From Virgisporangium aurantiacum (GTDB lineage Bacteria; Actinomycetota; Actinomycetes; Mycobacteriales; Micromonosporaceae): a DNA stretch of 64,000 nt. The notes under the pieces were generated by a model. The model did not search any database. It had not been told where the DNA came from and worked only from the letters and a program-made list of their open reading frames with translations. This document shows, piece by piece, positions 52,212 through 61,541 of this stretch. Every line of letters starts with the position of its first letter. Positions within the stretch are counted from its first letter, which is position 1. The translations under genes were made by a program, and so were the position numbers. Location: assembly GCF_016863635.1 (NCBI RefSeq), contig NZ_BOPG01000076.1, positions 1 to 64,000 of the forward strand. The letters run 5' to 3'.

Positions 52212-55200
52212 CGACCGGTCAGCCGTTCGAGTTCGTCGGTCAGCGTCCGCAGCGTGCTGGACTCGAAGACGGCGCCGACGCCCAGCTCCACGCCGAAGGT
52301 CTCGCGGATCCTGGCGACGAGCTGGACGACGGCGACGGAGTCGCCTCCGACGTCGAAGAAGTCGTCGTCCGACCCGAACTCCACCCGCCCGATGATGTCC
52401 GCCCACAGCGTGCGTAGCCGCTGCTCGGTGTCGCCACCGGCCGGCGGAACCGTTTGCGGGGACGCCGCCGCAGCCGCAACCGCAACCGGAGCCGCCGCCG
52501 TGGGGGTCGGCCGGTCGCCGGGGCCCGGCGGACGCCCGCCGGACCGGCCCGCGAGCGGGCGCCGTCCGCGCGGCGCGACCTCGCCGTCCGCCCCGCCCAC
52601 GGCGACCGCGGCGGGCAGGTCCGCGTGCATCAGCCGCAGCAGCAACGCGGTGCCCTCCTCGACGCTCAGCCAGTCGCGGCCGGAGGTGGGGTCGGGTGCC
52701 TGCTGCCTCGCGACGGCGGCCGGGTCTGTCGCACGCATCGTGAAGCCCGTGATCCGGGCCACCTGCCTGCCCCGGCGGTCGTAGAGGTCCACGTCGCCGC
52801 GGCAGGTGCCGCCGGGAGCGTCCGGCCGGCGTCGCGCCACGACGACCACGTCGGCGGGCACGGTCCGGAAGAACACCGCTTCCGCATACAGGTAGGGCAG
52901 CATCGGAGCGGCTCCGGACGGGCGGATCACCGACGTCGCGTTGTCGAGCAGGGCCGGGTGGGACGGGTGGGCGTCGACCTCGTCGCGGTAGTCGTCCGGC
53001 AACGACAGTTCCAGCACCGCCTCGTCGGGCGAGGTGGCCGCCCGGACGACGTTCGACCAGTGCGGGCCGAAGTCGACGAGCCCGGAGGTGGTGGGCCGCT
53101 CACCGACACCGTCGCGGAGCCGGTCGTAGAGGTCGCCGAGGTCCCGGTGCGCCGGCTCCTCGTCGCTGCCGGCGACGGTGCAGGTCGCGTGCTCCGTCCA
53201 TTCGGCCCACTCCGGCCGGTCGGCCGGCCGGGACCGGACGACGGCGCGGTGGCCGTCGCGGTGGCCGTCGCGGGCGGGCCGCAGCTCGACGGCGACGACC
53301 GTCGGCGCCGGCACCGCGAGCGGGGACAGCAGGACGAGGTCGCGGATCACCGTCGCGGCGCCGTCCGCCCGCGCCAGCCGCTGCGCGGCGGCCCCGAGGA
53401 CGAGATCGACGTAGGCGGCGCCGGGCAGCACCGGCCGGCCGTCGACGCGGTGTTCGGCGAGGAACCACTCCTGTCCGGTCAGCGTCCGTCGCACCTCGGC
53501 GGCGGCATCGACCGGACGCGCGCTCCGGGCCGCCATCCCGACCTCGGCCCAACTGGGCCAGTTCACCGTGGTCACCCGCGTGTCCGTGCCGGCCTGCCGG
53601 GCGGCGAACGCGTTGAGGAAGGCGTTCGCCGCGGCGTAGTCGCCGCTGCCGGCGAGGCCGGTGAGCGCGGCGCGGCTGCCGAAGTGCAGGACGAAGTCGA
53701 GGTCGTGGCCGGCCAGCAGCCGGTGCAGGTTGCGCGCGCCGTCGACCTTGGGACGGATGACCGCGTCGACCTGCGCGGCGGTGCGCAGCTCCAGTAACCC
53801 GCCGCCGGCCACCCCCGCCGCGTGCAGCACACCGTTGACCGGGCCGAACCGCGTGCGCAGGTCTTCCACCGCCGCGGCGAGCTGTCCGGGATCGGCGACG
53901 TCGGCCGCGTACTGCCGCACGTCGGCGCCGGCCGCCGCCAGCTCGTCCACCAGGTCCAGGTCCGCCGGGGAGGCGCCGGCGGTGCGGCCCAGCAGTGCGA
54001 GGCGCGGCTGCGTACCCGTGCCGGCGATCGCGCGGGCGGCGGCGGCGCCGAGCCCGCCCAGGCCGCCGGTGATCAGGTAGACGCCGCGGTGGCGCAGCCC
54101 GCCGGGCACGGCGCGGCGGTCGGCGTCGAGGGCCAGCGGACGCAGTGCCGGTGCCCACACCCCGCCGGGGCGCACGGCGATCTGCGGCAGGCCCTCCGGC
54201 GCCGTCGCGGCGAGGCAGGCGGCCAGCTGGTCGCGGGTGACCCGGTCGCCGACGTCGATCAGTCCACAGTGGACGGATTCGGTCTCCAGTGCCAGCGTGT
54301 GGAGCAGGCCGCTCACCATCGCCCGGGCCGGCGACAGCGGCTCCGAACCGGTCACGTCGGCGCCGTGGCGGGTGAGCACCACGAGCCGCCACTCCGTCAG
54401 CCCGGCCTCGGCGCGCCATCGCTGAACCGCCTGCACCAGCCACAGCAGGGCATAGGTCCCGCGGCGCAGGTCGGTGTCGTGGTCCGGCTGGGTGCTCATC
54501 AGCGGACCGTGGACGGCGGTCGCCGGCAGCCGGCGGGTCCGGGCGAGCTCCTCGACGAGTGCGAACACCGCGTCGCGGTCGGTGACGTCGACGGTGTGGG
54601 CGCCCCGCGTGCCGGCACCGCGCGGGTAGACCAGGGCCGGCCGGTACCCGGCGCGCTGGAGCGCGGTGACGAGCAGGTCGTCGGCCGCGCGGTCACCAGA
54701 GAGGAGCGCCAACGCCGGCCGCGGCTGGAAGACCCGCGGTGGGCGCGCCAGATCCGCGCCGGACGGCGGGACGCCGGTCCAGGTCACCTCGTGGACGGTG
54801 GGGCCGGCCGGCGCTGGCGGACCGGCGACCGCGACCGGCAACTCGCTCTGCGGCTCGTTCTGCGGCTCGGCCCGCGACTCGGCCCGCGACTCGGGATCCT
54901 CGCCCGGCGGGTCGACGAAGGCGCGGCGGCGGATCAGCGGGACCCCGGGCAACGCCACCCGGAACGAGTCCGCCTCGACCAGGCTCGCCCGGTCCAGCGG
55001 GTGTCCGGCCCGCCACAGCGCGCCGAGCGCCGCCAGGTAGCCGGCGAACTCGGCGGCGGTGTCCGACGACCGCGGCAGCAGGGGCACGGCACGCAGCCGC
55101 TTCCGGCGGGCGGCGCGCACCAGCCGGGTCAGGGTGTCGCCGGGGCCGACCTCGATCAGGGTCACCGTGTCCCGGCCGGCGAGGGTGTCCACGGCGCCGG

Positions 55201-57508
55201 CGAAGCGCACCGGCCGGAGCATCTGGTCGGCCCAGTAGTCGGGAGTGGACAGGTCCCCGTTCTCGACCCGGGCGGTGACCGTCGACACGAACTCGACGGC
55301 CGGCGCGGAGATCGTCCGGGACCGGAGAAACTGCCGGACGCGCGCCGCCGCCGGCGCCATCAGCTCGCTGTGGTAGCCGTGGGACGTCGGCAACCAGCGG
55401 CCGGCCCGGCCCTCGGCGGCGAGCCGCTCACCCAGCCGCGCCATGGCCTCCTCGCCGCCGGTGAGCACCACCTGTCGGTCGGAGTTGACCGCCGCCAGCG
55501 CGACGCCGTCGCGGATCAGGTCGGCGACCTCGCCCGCCGAGGCCGACACGGCCAGCATCCGGCCGCGCGGCGCGTCGGCCATCGCGGCGGCCCGCTCGGC
55601 CACCAGGCGCAGCGCGTCGTCAGCGGTGAACACGGAGGCGGTCTCCGCCGCCGCGATCTCACCGAGGCTGTGCCCCATCACGATGTCCGGTGTCACGCCC
55701 GCGGCGCGCAGGGCGGCCACCGCGGACACCTCGACCAGGTAGACGAGCGCCTGGCTCACGGCCGTCTCGCCGAGCTCCGCCGGCGTGCCGTCCGTCCACA
55801 GTCGACGGAGGTCGACGCCCAACAGGTCGGACACCACGGGCAGCCGGGTGTCGAAGGTCTCCCGGAACGCGTCGTTCCACCGGTGCAGGCCGGCGCCCAT
55901 CCGCACCACTTGGCTGCCCTGGCCGGGGAACATGAACGCCAGCAGGCCCGGAGACCTCGCGTCGCCGGGGTCCGCGCCTGTGGTCACCGGACCCGGCGCC
56001 GGATCGAGCACCATCGCGCCACGCCACCGCAGCGTGCGTCGCCCGGTCGCCAGGGTGCGCACGACGTCGCGCGGGTCGTGCTCCGCCGACGCGAGGTGGG
56101 CCAGCAGCCGTTGGTGGCTCGACGCCAGGGCCTCCGGCGTGTGGGCCGACGTCAGCAGCAGCCTGGGCCGCTCGTCGGCGGCCGGCCGCGCGGGCCGGTC
56201 GGGCGCCGCGGAGAGGACGACGTGGGCGTTGGTGCCGCCGATGCCGAAGGAGCTGACCCCGGCGTGCCGCGACCGGCCGGAATCCGGCCACGGCGTCAGC
56301 GCGTCCTGCACCGTGAACGGGGTGTCCGGCAGCTTGAGGTCCGGGTTCGGCCGGGAGAAGTTCACCGTCGCCGGCAGCCGGCCGTGATGCAGCGCGAGCA
56401 CGGTCTTGATCAGGCCCGCGATGCCCGCCGCCGCGCCCAGGTGGCCGATGTTCGACTTCACCGAGCCGATCCGGCAACCACCCTCCGGAAGGTCGGCCGG
56501 GAAGGCGCCGAACGCCTCGGCGAGCGCCTTCATCTCGATCAGGTCGCCGATCGCCGTCGCGGTGCCGTGTGCCTCCACGTACGAGATGTCGGCCGGGGTC
56601 AGCCCCGACGCGTCGAGCGCGTTCACGATGCAGGCCGCCTGGCCGGCGACGCTCGGCGCGCTGAACGCGACCTTGCTCGACCCGTCGTTGTTGACCGCCG
56701 AGCCGGCCACGACCGCGTAGATCGAGTCCCGGTCGGCGACCGCGTCGCTGAGCCGCTTGAGCAGGACCGCGCCCACCCCGTTGCCCGATATCGTGCCGGA
56801 CGCGTCGGCGTCGAACGGTCGGCAGCGACCGTCCGCGGAGAGGATGCCGCCCGGCAGATGGATGTAGCCGACGCCGTACGGCCACTCCACCTGCACTCCC
56901 CCGGCGATGGCCAGGTCGCACTCGCCGGCCCGCAGCGCCTGGCTCGCCAGGTGCACGGCCACCAACGAGCTGGAGCAGGCGGTGGCCACCGTCAGGCTCG
57001 GACCGCGCAGGCCGAGCTTGTAGGACGCGAAGCTGGACAGGTAGCTCGGATGGTTGCCGGTCTCGATCGCGAGCTCGCCCACCGCGTGCGCCAGCGTGGG
57101 GTGCCGGCGCAGGTGGAGGTCGAGGTACCGGTTGACGTTGCCGCTGGCGAACACGCCGATGTCGCCGGGGAACCCGTCCGGGTCGTACCCGGCGTTTTCG
57201 AGGACGCCGTGGCAGGCCTCCAGGAACAACCGGTGCTGGGGGTCGCGGAGCTCGGCCTCGCGGGGCGTCATCCCGAAGAAGTCCGCGTCGAAGTCCTCCA
57301 TGCCCGGCAGAATCGGGCAGCGGCTGACGTAGCCGGGGTGGTCGCGTCGCGCGGCGGTCTCACCGCGGTCGCGCAGCTCCTCCGCGGTGAGGTCGGTGAC
57401 GCACTCGCGTCCGTCGACCAGGTTCTGCCAGTACCGGTCGAGGTCGACGGCCTGGGGCATCCGCGCCGACATGCCGACGATGGCGATGGGCTCCAACGGC
57501 GGGGTCAA
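52208..57508 (-). CDS. Type I polyketide synthase module, KS-AT-KR-DH-ACP
   Basis: 1766 residues from TTG 57508, which overlaps the NRPS stop (TTGA). KS (6-430): TACSSSLVAVHLA with Cys near 178, VEAHGTAT near 311, NIGHLGAAAG near 356. AT (~525-830): FMFPGQGSQ, GHSLGEIAAA near 613 and SHGYHSELM near 711, closer to the malonyl than the methylmalonyl pattern. KR (~950-1330): YLITGGLGGLGAAAARAIAG and GDYAAANAFLNAFA with the active Tyr. DH (~1345-1610): HRVDGRPVLPGAAYVD (HxxxGxxxxP) and HPALLDNAT. ACP (~1690-1766): FDVGGDSVAVVQLV. KR before DH is not the usual modular order and recalls iterative synthases. No thioesterase is present. Confidence 0.93.
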   Translation of the reverse strand: MTPPLEPIAIVGMSARMPQAVDLDRYWQNLVDGRECVTDLTAEELRDRGETAARRDHPGYVSRCPILPGMEDFDADFFGMTPREAELRDPQHRLFLEACHGVLENAGYDPDGFPGDIGVFASGNVNRYLDLHLRRHPTLAHAVGELAIETGNHPSYLSSFASYKLGLRGPSLTVATACSSSLVAVHLASQALRAGECDLAIAGGVQVEWPYGVGYIHLPGGILSADGRCRPFDADASGTISGNGVGAVLLKRLSDAVADRDSIYAVVAGSAVNNDGSSKVAFSAPSVAGQAACIVNALDASGLTPADISYVEAHGTATAIGDLIEMKALAEAFGAFPADLPEGGCRIGSVKSNIGHLGAAAGIAGLIKTVLALHHGRLPATVNFSRPNPDLKLPDTPFTVQDALTPWPDSGRSRHAGVSSFGIGGTNAHVVLSAAPDRPARPAADERPRLLLTSAHTPEALASSHQRLLAHLASAEHDPRDVVRTLATGRRTLRWRGAMVLDPAPGPVTTGADPGDARSPGLLAFMFPGQGSQVVRMGAGLHRWNDAFRETFDTRLPVVSDLLGVDLRRLWTDGTPAELGETAVSQALVYLVEVSAVAALRAAGVTPDIVMGHSLGEIAAAETASVFTADDALRLVAERAAAMADAPRGRMLAVSASAGEVADLIRDGVALAAVNSDRQVVLTGGEEAMARLGERLAAEGRAGRWLPTSHGYHSELMAPAAARVRQFLRSRTISAPAVEFVSTVTARVENGDLSTPDYWADQMLRPVRFAGAVDTLAGRDTVTLIEVGPGDTLTRLVRAARRKRLRAVPLLPRSSDTAAEFAGYLAALGALWRAGHPLDRASLVEADSFRVALPGVPLIRRRAFVDPPGEDPESRAESRAEPQNEPQSELPVAVAGPPAPAGPTVHEVTWTGVPPSGADLARPPRVFQPRPALALLSGDRAADDLLVTALQRAGYRPALVYPRGAGTRGAHTVDVTDRDAVFALVEELARTRRLPATAVHGPLMSTQPDHDTDLRRGTYALLWLVQAVQRWRAEAGLTEWRLVVLTRHGADVTGSEPLSPARAMVSGLLHTLALETESVHCGLIDVGDRVTRDQLAACLAATAPEGLPQIAVRPGGVWAPALRPLALDADRRAVPGGLRHRGVYLITGGLGGLGAAAARAIAGTGTQPRLALLGRTAGASPADLDLVDELAAAGADVRQYAADVADPGQLAAAVEDLRTRFGPVNGVLHAAGVAGGGLLELRTAAQVDAVIRPKVDGARNLHRLLAGHDLDFVLHFGSRAALTGLAGSGDYAAANAFLNAFAARQAGTDTRVTTVNWPSWAEVGMAARSARPVDAAAEVRRTLTGQEWFLAEHRVDGRPVLPGAAYVDLVLGAAAQRLARADGAATVIRDLVLLSPLAVPAPTVVAVELRPARDGHRDGHRAVVRSRPADRPEWAEWTEHATCTVAGSDEEPAHRDLGDLYDRLRDGVGERPTTSGLVDFGPHWSNVVRAATSPDEAVLELSLPDDYRDEVDAHPSHPALLDNATSVIRPSGAAPMLPYLYAEAVFFRTVPADVVVVARRRPDAPGGTCRGDVDLYDRRGRQVARITGFTMRATDPAAVARQQAPDPTSGRDWLSVEEGTALLLRLMHADLPAAVAVGGADGEVAPRGRRPLAGRSGGRPPGPGDRPTPTAAAPVAVAAAAASPQTVPPAGGDTEQRLRTLWADIIGRVEFGSDDDFFDVGGDSVAVVQLVARIRETFGVELGVGAVFESSTLRTLTDELERLTGR

Positions 57509-60500
57509 CGACGGCCCTCCTCGGTCTCGGCGCGACGGCGGATCGCAGGGCCGCGGCGACCGCGCGTGGGTGCGGCCGGTTGCGCGCCGGCACGCAGCCG
57601 CCCGGCCAGGTCCGCGACGGTCGGCGCCCAGAAGAGCTCGACGAGCTCCAGCTCCGGGAACCCGACCCGGTGCAGCTCGCGGTGCACCCGGATCATTGCC
57701 GCGGAGTCCAGCCCGAGTTCGAAGAAGTTGACGTCGTGGGGCAGCGCGGCGCCGGTGGGCAGGTGCCGGGCCAGGATGTCCTCGATCGTCCGTTCAATCG
57801 TCCGTTCGATCGCCCCGGCGGCAGCGCCGGTCGTCGGCGCGGGCTCGGCGAGCGCGGCCGTCGCGGCGACGTCGGGCTTGCCGTTGTGGTCCAGGACCAG
57901 GTGCGGTACGACGTGGAGCGTCTCCGGCACCGACCACGCCGGCAGCCGGTCCGCGAGCCTCGCGGGCACCGCCCGGTACCGCTCGGCGTCACCGTCGCGG
58001 AGCGCGTCGTCGGCCACGGTCACATAGGCGACGAGCGCCCCCGCCGGTGACCGGCCCACGACCGCCGCCGAGATCGCCGGGTCGTCGGCGAGCAGCCGCT
58101 CGACGGCGGCCGGCTCGATCCGGTGGCTGTCGATGTCGAACTGCCGGTCCGCCCGGCCGGCCCACTCCACCAGACCGTCGGGGCGCAGCCGACCCAGATC
58201 GCCGGTGAGCACCGCCGGGACCGGGCTGCCGTCAGGTGTCACCGAGCGGAGCCGCTCACCGGTGACGAGCACCGGCGGGTAGGGCTCCAGCACGCCGATC
58301 TCGCCGAGCTGGCCCACCGCGGCGGGCCGGGAGCCGCGCAACACGACGAGCCGCCTGGCCCCGCAACCGGTCCCGACGGGGACCCCGCCCCGGTCCGCCG
58401 GGGACCGGAGGTGAAGGCCGCTGAGTTGCGGTACCTCGGTGAGGCCGTACCCGTTGCCGATGCGGGCATTCGGACACAGCGTGCCGAGGCGGGCCGCGAG
58501 GTCCCCGGTCAGCTCCCCACCGGCGGTGACGACGAGCCGCACGTGCGGCAGCCCCTGCCCGTCGGCTGCGGCGGTGAGCAGGGCCGCGCGTGCGGGGGTC
58601 AGCTGCAGCACGGTGACCCGGCGCTCCCGGATGAACGCCAGCAGGCGGCGGGGGTCGGCGACGGTCGCGTCGTCCGGCACCGCGACCGTCGCGCCGAGCA
58701 CGAGGGGCATGACGAGCTCGCGGAGGATCGGGTCGTGTCCCGGTCCGGCCAGGGCCACGAACCGGTCGTCGCGACCGACGCCGAGATGCTCCGCCTGCTC
58801 CACGAGGGCGGCGGCCACCGACCGCCCCGGTACGGCGACGGACCTCGGCTCACCGGTCGTCCCCGACGTGGTCAGCACGTGGGCGATCGGACCGGCCGGT
58901 GCCGGGTCCGGCCGCGGTCCGGCCGCTGCCAGGCGGCTCAGGACCGGCTCCGGCGCCCGCAGGTCGAGCTCGTGGTCCGCACCCACCGCGCGCAGCACGG
59001 CCGAGCGCAGGCCGCCCGGCAGGCGGGCGTCCAGGAGCACCGGTGGTCGGCCGACCGACCACCCGGCGAGGATCGCCACCGCAAGCGCCGGAGCCCGCCG
59101 GGCCACGGTCCCCACGGGTCGGCCGGCGTCGACCGACGCGCGCAGCCGGTCCGCCAGCGCGGTCACCCGTCTGCTCAGCTCGCCGTATGTGGTCACCCCG
59201 CCGGCGCCGGTCAGCGCCGGACGTTCCGGCTCGGCGCGGGCGACGGCGAGGAAACGCTCCACCAGGTCCGCCACGTCGACGGCGCGCGGGGCGACCAGCG
59301 TCGGGAGGCGGCCGGTCGGCAGCGCGTCGGCGATCGCGGCCGTGGGCCGCCCGACGAACGCCGCCACCACGTGGGCGACCGCCGCAGCGAGGTGCCCGGC
59401 GACGTCCCGGCCGAACAGGTCCGCCGCGCAGCTGGTCGAGAGGTCGATGCCGCCGCCGCGACCGGCATAGACGTAGAGGCCGACGTCGAACAGCGCGGGC
59501 GGGTCGGGTACCCGGACCCGCTCGACGTCGCCGCACTCGGCCGGCAGGGGCTGCTCGGCGCCGCTCAGGTCGTTGAACCACGCCTGGAAGACCGGGTTTC
59601 GGCCGTTGCGGCCGGCCGGGCCTGCCTGACGCACCACCGTTTCGAAGTCCACCGCGCCGTGTCGCATCGCGGCGACGAGCGCGTCGTGGCAGCCCGCCGC
59701 GAGGTCCCCGAGCCGGCGGTCACCGTCGACCGCCACGGTGAGCGGCAGGGTGTCGACGAAGAACCCGACGACGTCGGTGTCCGCCAGCGACCGCCGGCCG
59801 TCGACCGGCACGCCGACCACGACACTCCCGTCACCGGACCAGCTGCACAGGACGGCGGCCAGGGCCGCGAGGAGCACCGGCGAGCGGCGGAGTCCGTGTT
59901 GACGACAGACCGTCGCCAGGGCCGACCAGGTGGCCTCGTCGAGGTGCCGCACCGCGGTGACCCCACGGAACGTCGGCGTCCGCGGCGGCGTGCCGCCGAA
60001 CGGCAGGCGCAGCGGCTGCGGCGAGGCCACGTGCCCGCGCCAGTAGGCGAGGTCCTCCGGTCGGGCGTCGACGTGTGCCCGGATCCGTCGCTCGACCGCG
60101 GCGTGGTACTCGTCGACCGGCCGGTCGGTGCGCGGTCGCCCGAGCAGCTCCGCCCACAGCAGCTCGACGGAGTGCTGGTCGGCGATCAGGTGGTCGGCGG
60201 CGAAGACGAGAGCCGTCGTGTCCGACGCCGGGTCGGACAACACGGAGAGCGTGTGCAGCGGCGCCCGGTCGAGGTCGAACGGCATCCGTTGCAGGCGGCT
60301 GATCTCGCGGCGGACCTGCCCGTCGAACGACGTGTGCCGGTCGACGGCCACGACCCGCGGCCGCACCGGGGCATCGGCGAGCACCTCCTGCCACGGCTCG
60401 TCGGCGTCGACGCGGATCCTGGTGCGCAGCGCCGGATGCCGGCGCACCGCACGGGACAGGGCGTCCTCCAGCCGGTCCGGGCCCACCCGGCCCCGGACGG

Positions 60501-60966
60501 TGACGGCGCTGACCACGTTGTACTCCGGCAGGCCGCCGTGCATCCGGTGGAGCAGCAGCAGCCGGTGCTGCGCCGGGGTCAACGGCAACCGGTCCGGTGG
60601 CCGGGTCGACGGGGCGGCCCGCGGGATCTCGGCCCGCAGCCGCGCGCGCACCTCGTCCAGCGACGCGTTGTCCGCCACGAGCCACCGGACCGGCACTCTG
60701 GTGCCGGTGTCGCGGTACAGCGCGGCGGAGAAGCGCGCCGCGCGGAGGCTGTCGCCGCCGAGGTCGAGGAAGCCGGTGCCGGACAGGCCCGGGTGGCTCT
60801 CCGCCAGGTCACCCAGCGCCGCGAGCCAGATCTGTTCGATCGGGACCGCTGCCCCGTCCCACTCCGCCGCCGCACCCACCGCAGTGACGTTAGGCAGCCC
60901 GCCGACGATCGACACGTCGCCGGAAGCTGGGACGGGCCCCGACGTCACCCCTCTGTCGTCGGTCAT
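57505..60966 (-). CDS. Non-ribosomal peptide synthetase, T-C-A-T
   Basis: 1153 residues from ATG 60966 (ATGA overlap). T1 (~40-115): FLDLGGDSLRAARFS. C (~130-560): opens RLPLTPAQHRLLLLHRM, core motif ADHLIADQHSVELL near 258. A (~600-1040): LTTSGTTGEPRSVAV near 702, GNGYGLTEVPQLS near 840, TGDLGRLRPDGLVEWAGRAD, and LDHNGKPD near 1028 with the A10 Lys. T2 (~1055-1130): NFFELGLDSAAMIRVHRELH. The C motif has D for the first His and Q for Gly, and fits D-x4-D-x2-S, so a cyclisation-type function is possible. The protein starts with a carrier, so its donor is loaded in trans. The amino acid cannot be predicted reliably. Confidence 0.92.
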   Translation of the reverse strand: MTDDRGVTSGPVPASGDVSIVGGLPNVTAVGAAAEWDGAAVPIEQIWLAALGDLAESHPGLSGTGFLDLGGDSLRAARFSAALYRDTGTRVPVRWLVADNASLDEVRARLRAEIPRAAPSTRPPDRLPLTPAQHRLLLLHRMHGGLPEYNVVSAVTVRGRVGPDRLEDALSRAVRRHPALRTRIRVDADEPWQEVLADAPVRPRVVAVDRHTSFDGQVRREISRLQRMPFDLDRAPLHTLSVLSDPASDTTALVFAADHLIADQHSVELLWAELLGRPRTDRPVDEYHAAVERRIRAHVDARPEDLAYWRGHVASPQPLRLPFGGTPPRTPTFRGVTAVRHLDEATWSALATVCRQHGLRRSPVLLAALAAVLCSWSGDGSVVVGVPVDGRRSLADTDVVGFFVDTLPLTVAVDGDRRLGDLAAGCHDALVAAMRHGAVDFETVVRQAGPAGRNGRNPVFQAWFNDLSGAEQPLPAECGDVERVRVPDPPALFDVGLYVYAGRGGGIDLSTSCAADLFGRDVAGHLAAAVAHVVAAFVGRPTAAIADALPTGRLPTLVAPRAVDVADLVERFLAVARAEPERPALTGAGGVTTYGELSRRVTALADRLRASVDAGRPVGTVARRAPALAVAILAGWSVGRPPVLLDARLPGGLRSAVLRAVGADHELDLRAPEPVLSRLAAAGPRPDPAPAGPIAHVLTTSGTTGEPRSVAVPGRSVAAALVEQAEHLGVGRDDRFVALAGPGHDPILRELVMPLVLGATVAVPDDATVADPRRLLAFIRERRVTVLQLTPARAALLTAAADGQGLPHVRLVVTAGGELTGDLAARLGTLCPNARIGNGYGLTEVPQLSGLHLRSPADRGGVPVGTGCGARRLVVLRGSRPAAVGQLGEIGVLEPYPPVLVTGERLRSVTPDGSPVPAVLTGDLGRLRPDGLVEWAGRADRQFDIDSHRIEPAAVERLLADDPAISAAVVGRSPAGALVAYVTVADDALRDGDAERYRAVPARLADRLPAWSVPETLHVVPHLVLDHNGKPDVAATAALAEPAPTTGAAAGAIERTIERTIEDILARHLPTGAALPHDVNFFELGLDSAAMIRVHRELHRVGFPELELVELFWAPTVADLAGRLRAGAQPAAPTRGRRGPAIRRRAETEEGRR

Positions 60967-61541
60967 GCGGGGGCGGCCCGGTGCCGGTCGATGGTGCGGA
61001 TCACCTCGTCGTACCACCCGATCTGCTCGCCGGCCGGGCCGTCCTCGGGCAGGTACCAGTCGTCGGAGCCGCCGATGCCCAGGTCGCGCCCGACGTCGCG
61101 GAGCAGCTTGAGGCCGTCGGCCCAGGCCCGGATGGCCTCGTCGCGGGACAGCGCCGCCGGCACGGCCAATCGGTGCTCGAGGAAGTGCCGGGCGGCGGCG
61201 ATCTCCCGGCGCAGGCCCTCCTCGTCGGCCGGCGCGGGACGCAGCAGCAGGTCCCACGCCTCGGCGGCGAGCGCCGGATCGGCCCCGGCGAGGCACCGCA
61301 GCACGACGAGAGCCTCCTCGACGTAGTCGGCGGCGCCCGGCGGATAGACGCCGCGGCCGTGCAGAGCCAGCTCGACGCCGAAGACGATCAGGTTCGACCG
61401 CGCCCGCCAGGCCAGTTCGAGCTGCCCGGCGGCGACGGCGCCGTCGAGGTCGAAGTGGTGGATCCAGAGGATCTCCTGAACCACGTTCGTCCGTCGCATC
61501 CGCCGCAGCCAGGACAGCAGCGGTTCGGCGGCCGCCGTCAT
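60963..61541 (-). CDS. Helical protein of unknown function, 192 residues
   Basis: Not recognised. It is mostly helical (RRMRRTNVVQEILWIHHFDL, LAWRARSNLIVFGVELALHG, ADYVEEALVVLRCLAGADPA) with a conserved-looking IHHFDLDG near residue 28. It reminds me of the HEPN-like or KNTase C-terminal helical domains that partner nucleotidyltransferases. It lies directly after the CCA-type nucleotidyltransferase gene with ATGA overlap, so the two may form a complex. It is also coupled to the NRPS gene downstream. Confidence 0.75.
   Translation of the reverse strand: MTAAAEPLLSWLRRMRRTNVVQEILWIHHFDLDGAVAAGQLELAWRARSNLIVFGVELALHGRGVYPPGAADYVEEALVVLRCLAGADPALAAEAWDLLLRPAPADEEGLRREIAAARHFLEHRLAVPAALSRDEAIRAWADGLKLLRDVGRDLGIGGSDDWYLPEDGPAGEQIGWYDEVIRTIDRHRAAPA

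Noticed and set aside
53822-58027. 1401-codon open frame on the plus strand opposite the PKS and NRPS
   Set aside because: Longest shadow in the window; low-complexity Arg/Gly/His-rich translation with no recognisable domain, while the opposite strand has ordered KS, AT, KR, DH, C and A motifs.
58123-61326. 1067-codon plus-strand open frame opposite the NRPS
   Set aside because: Same reason: GC-driven antisense frame without domains.
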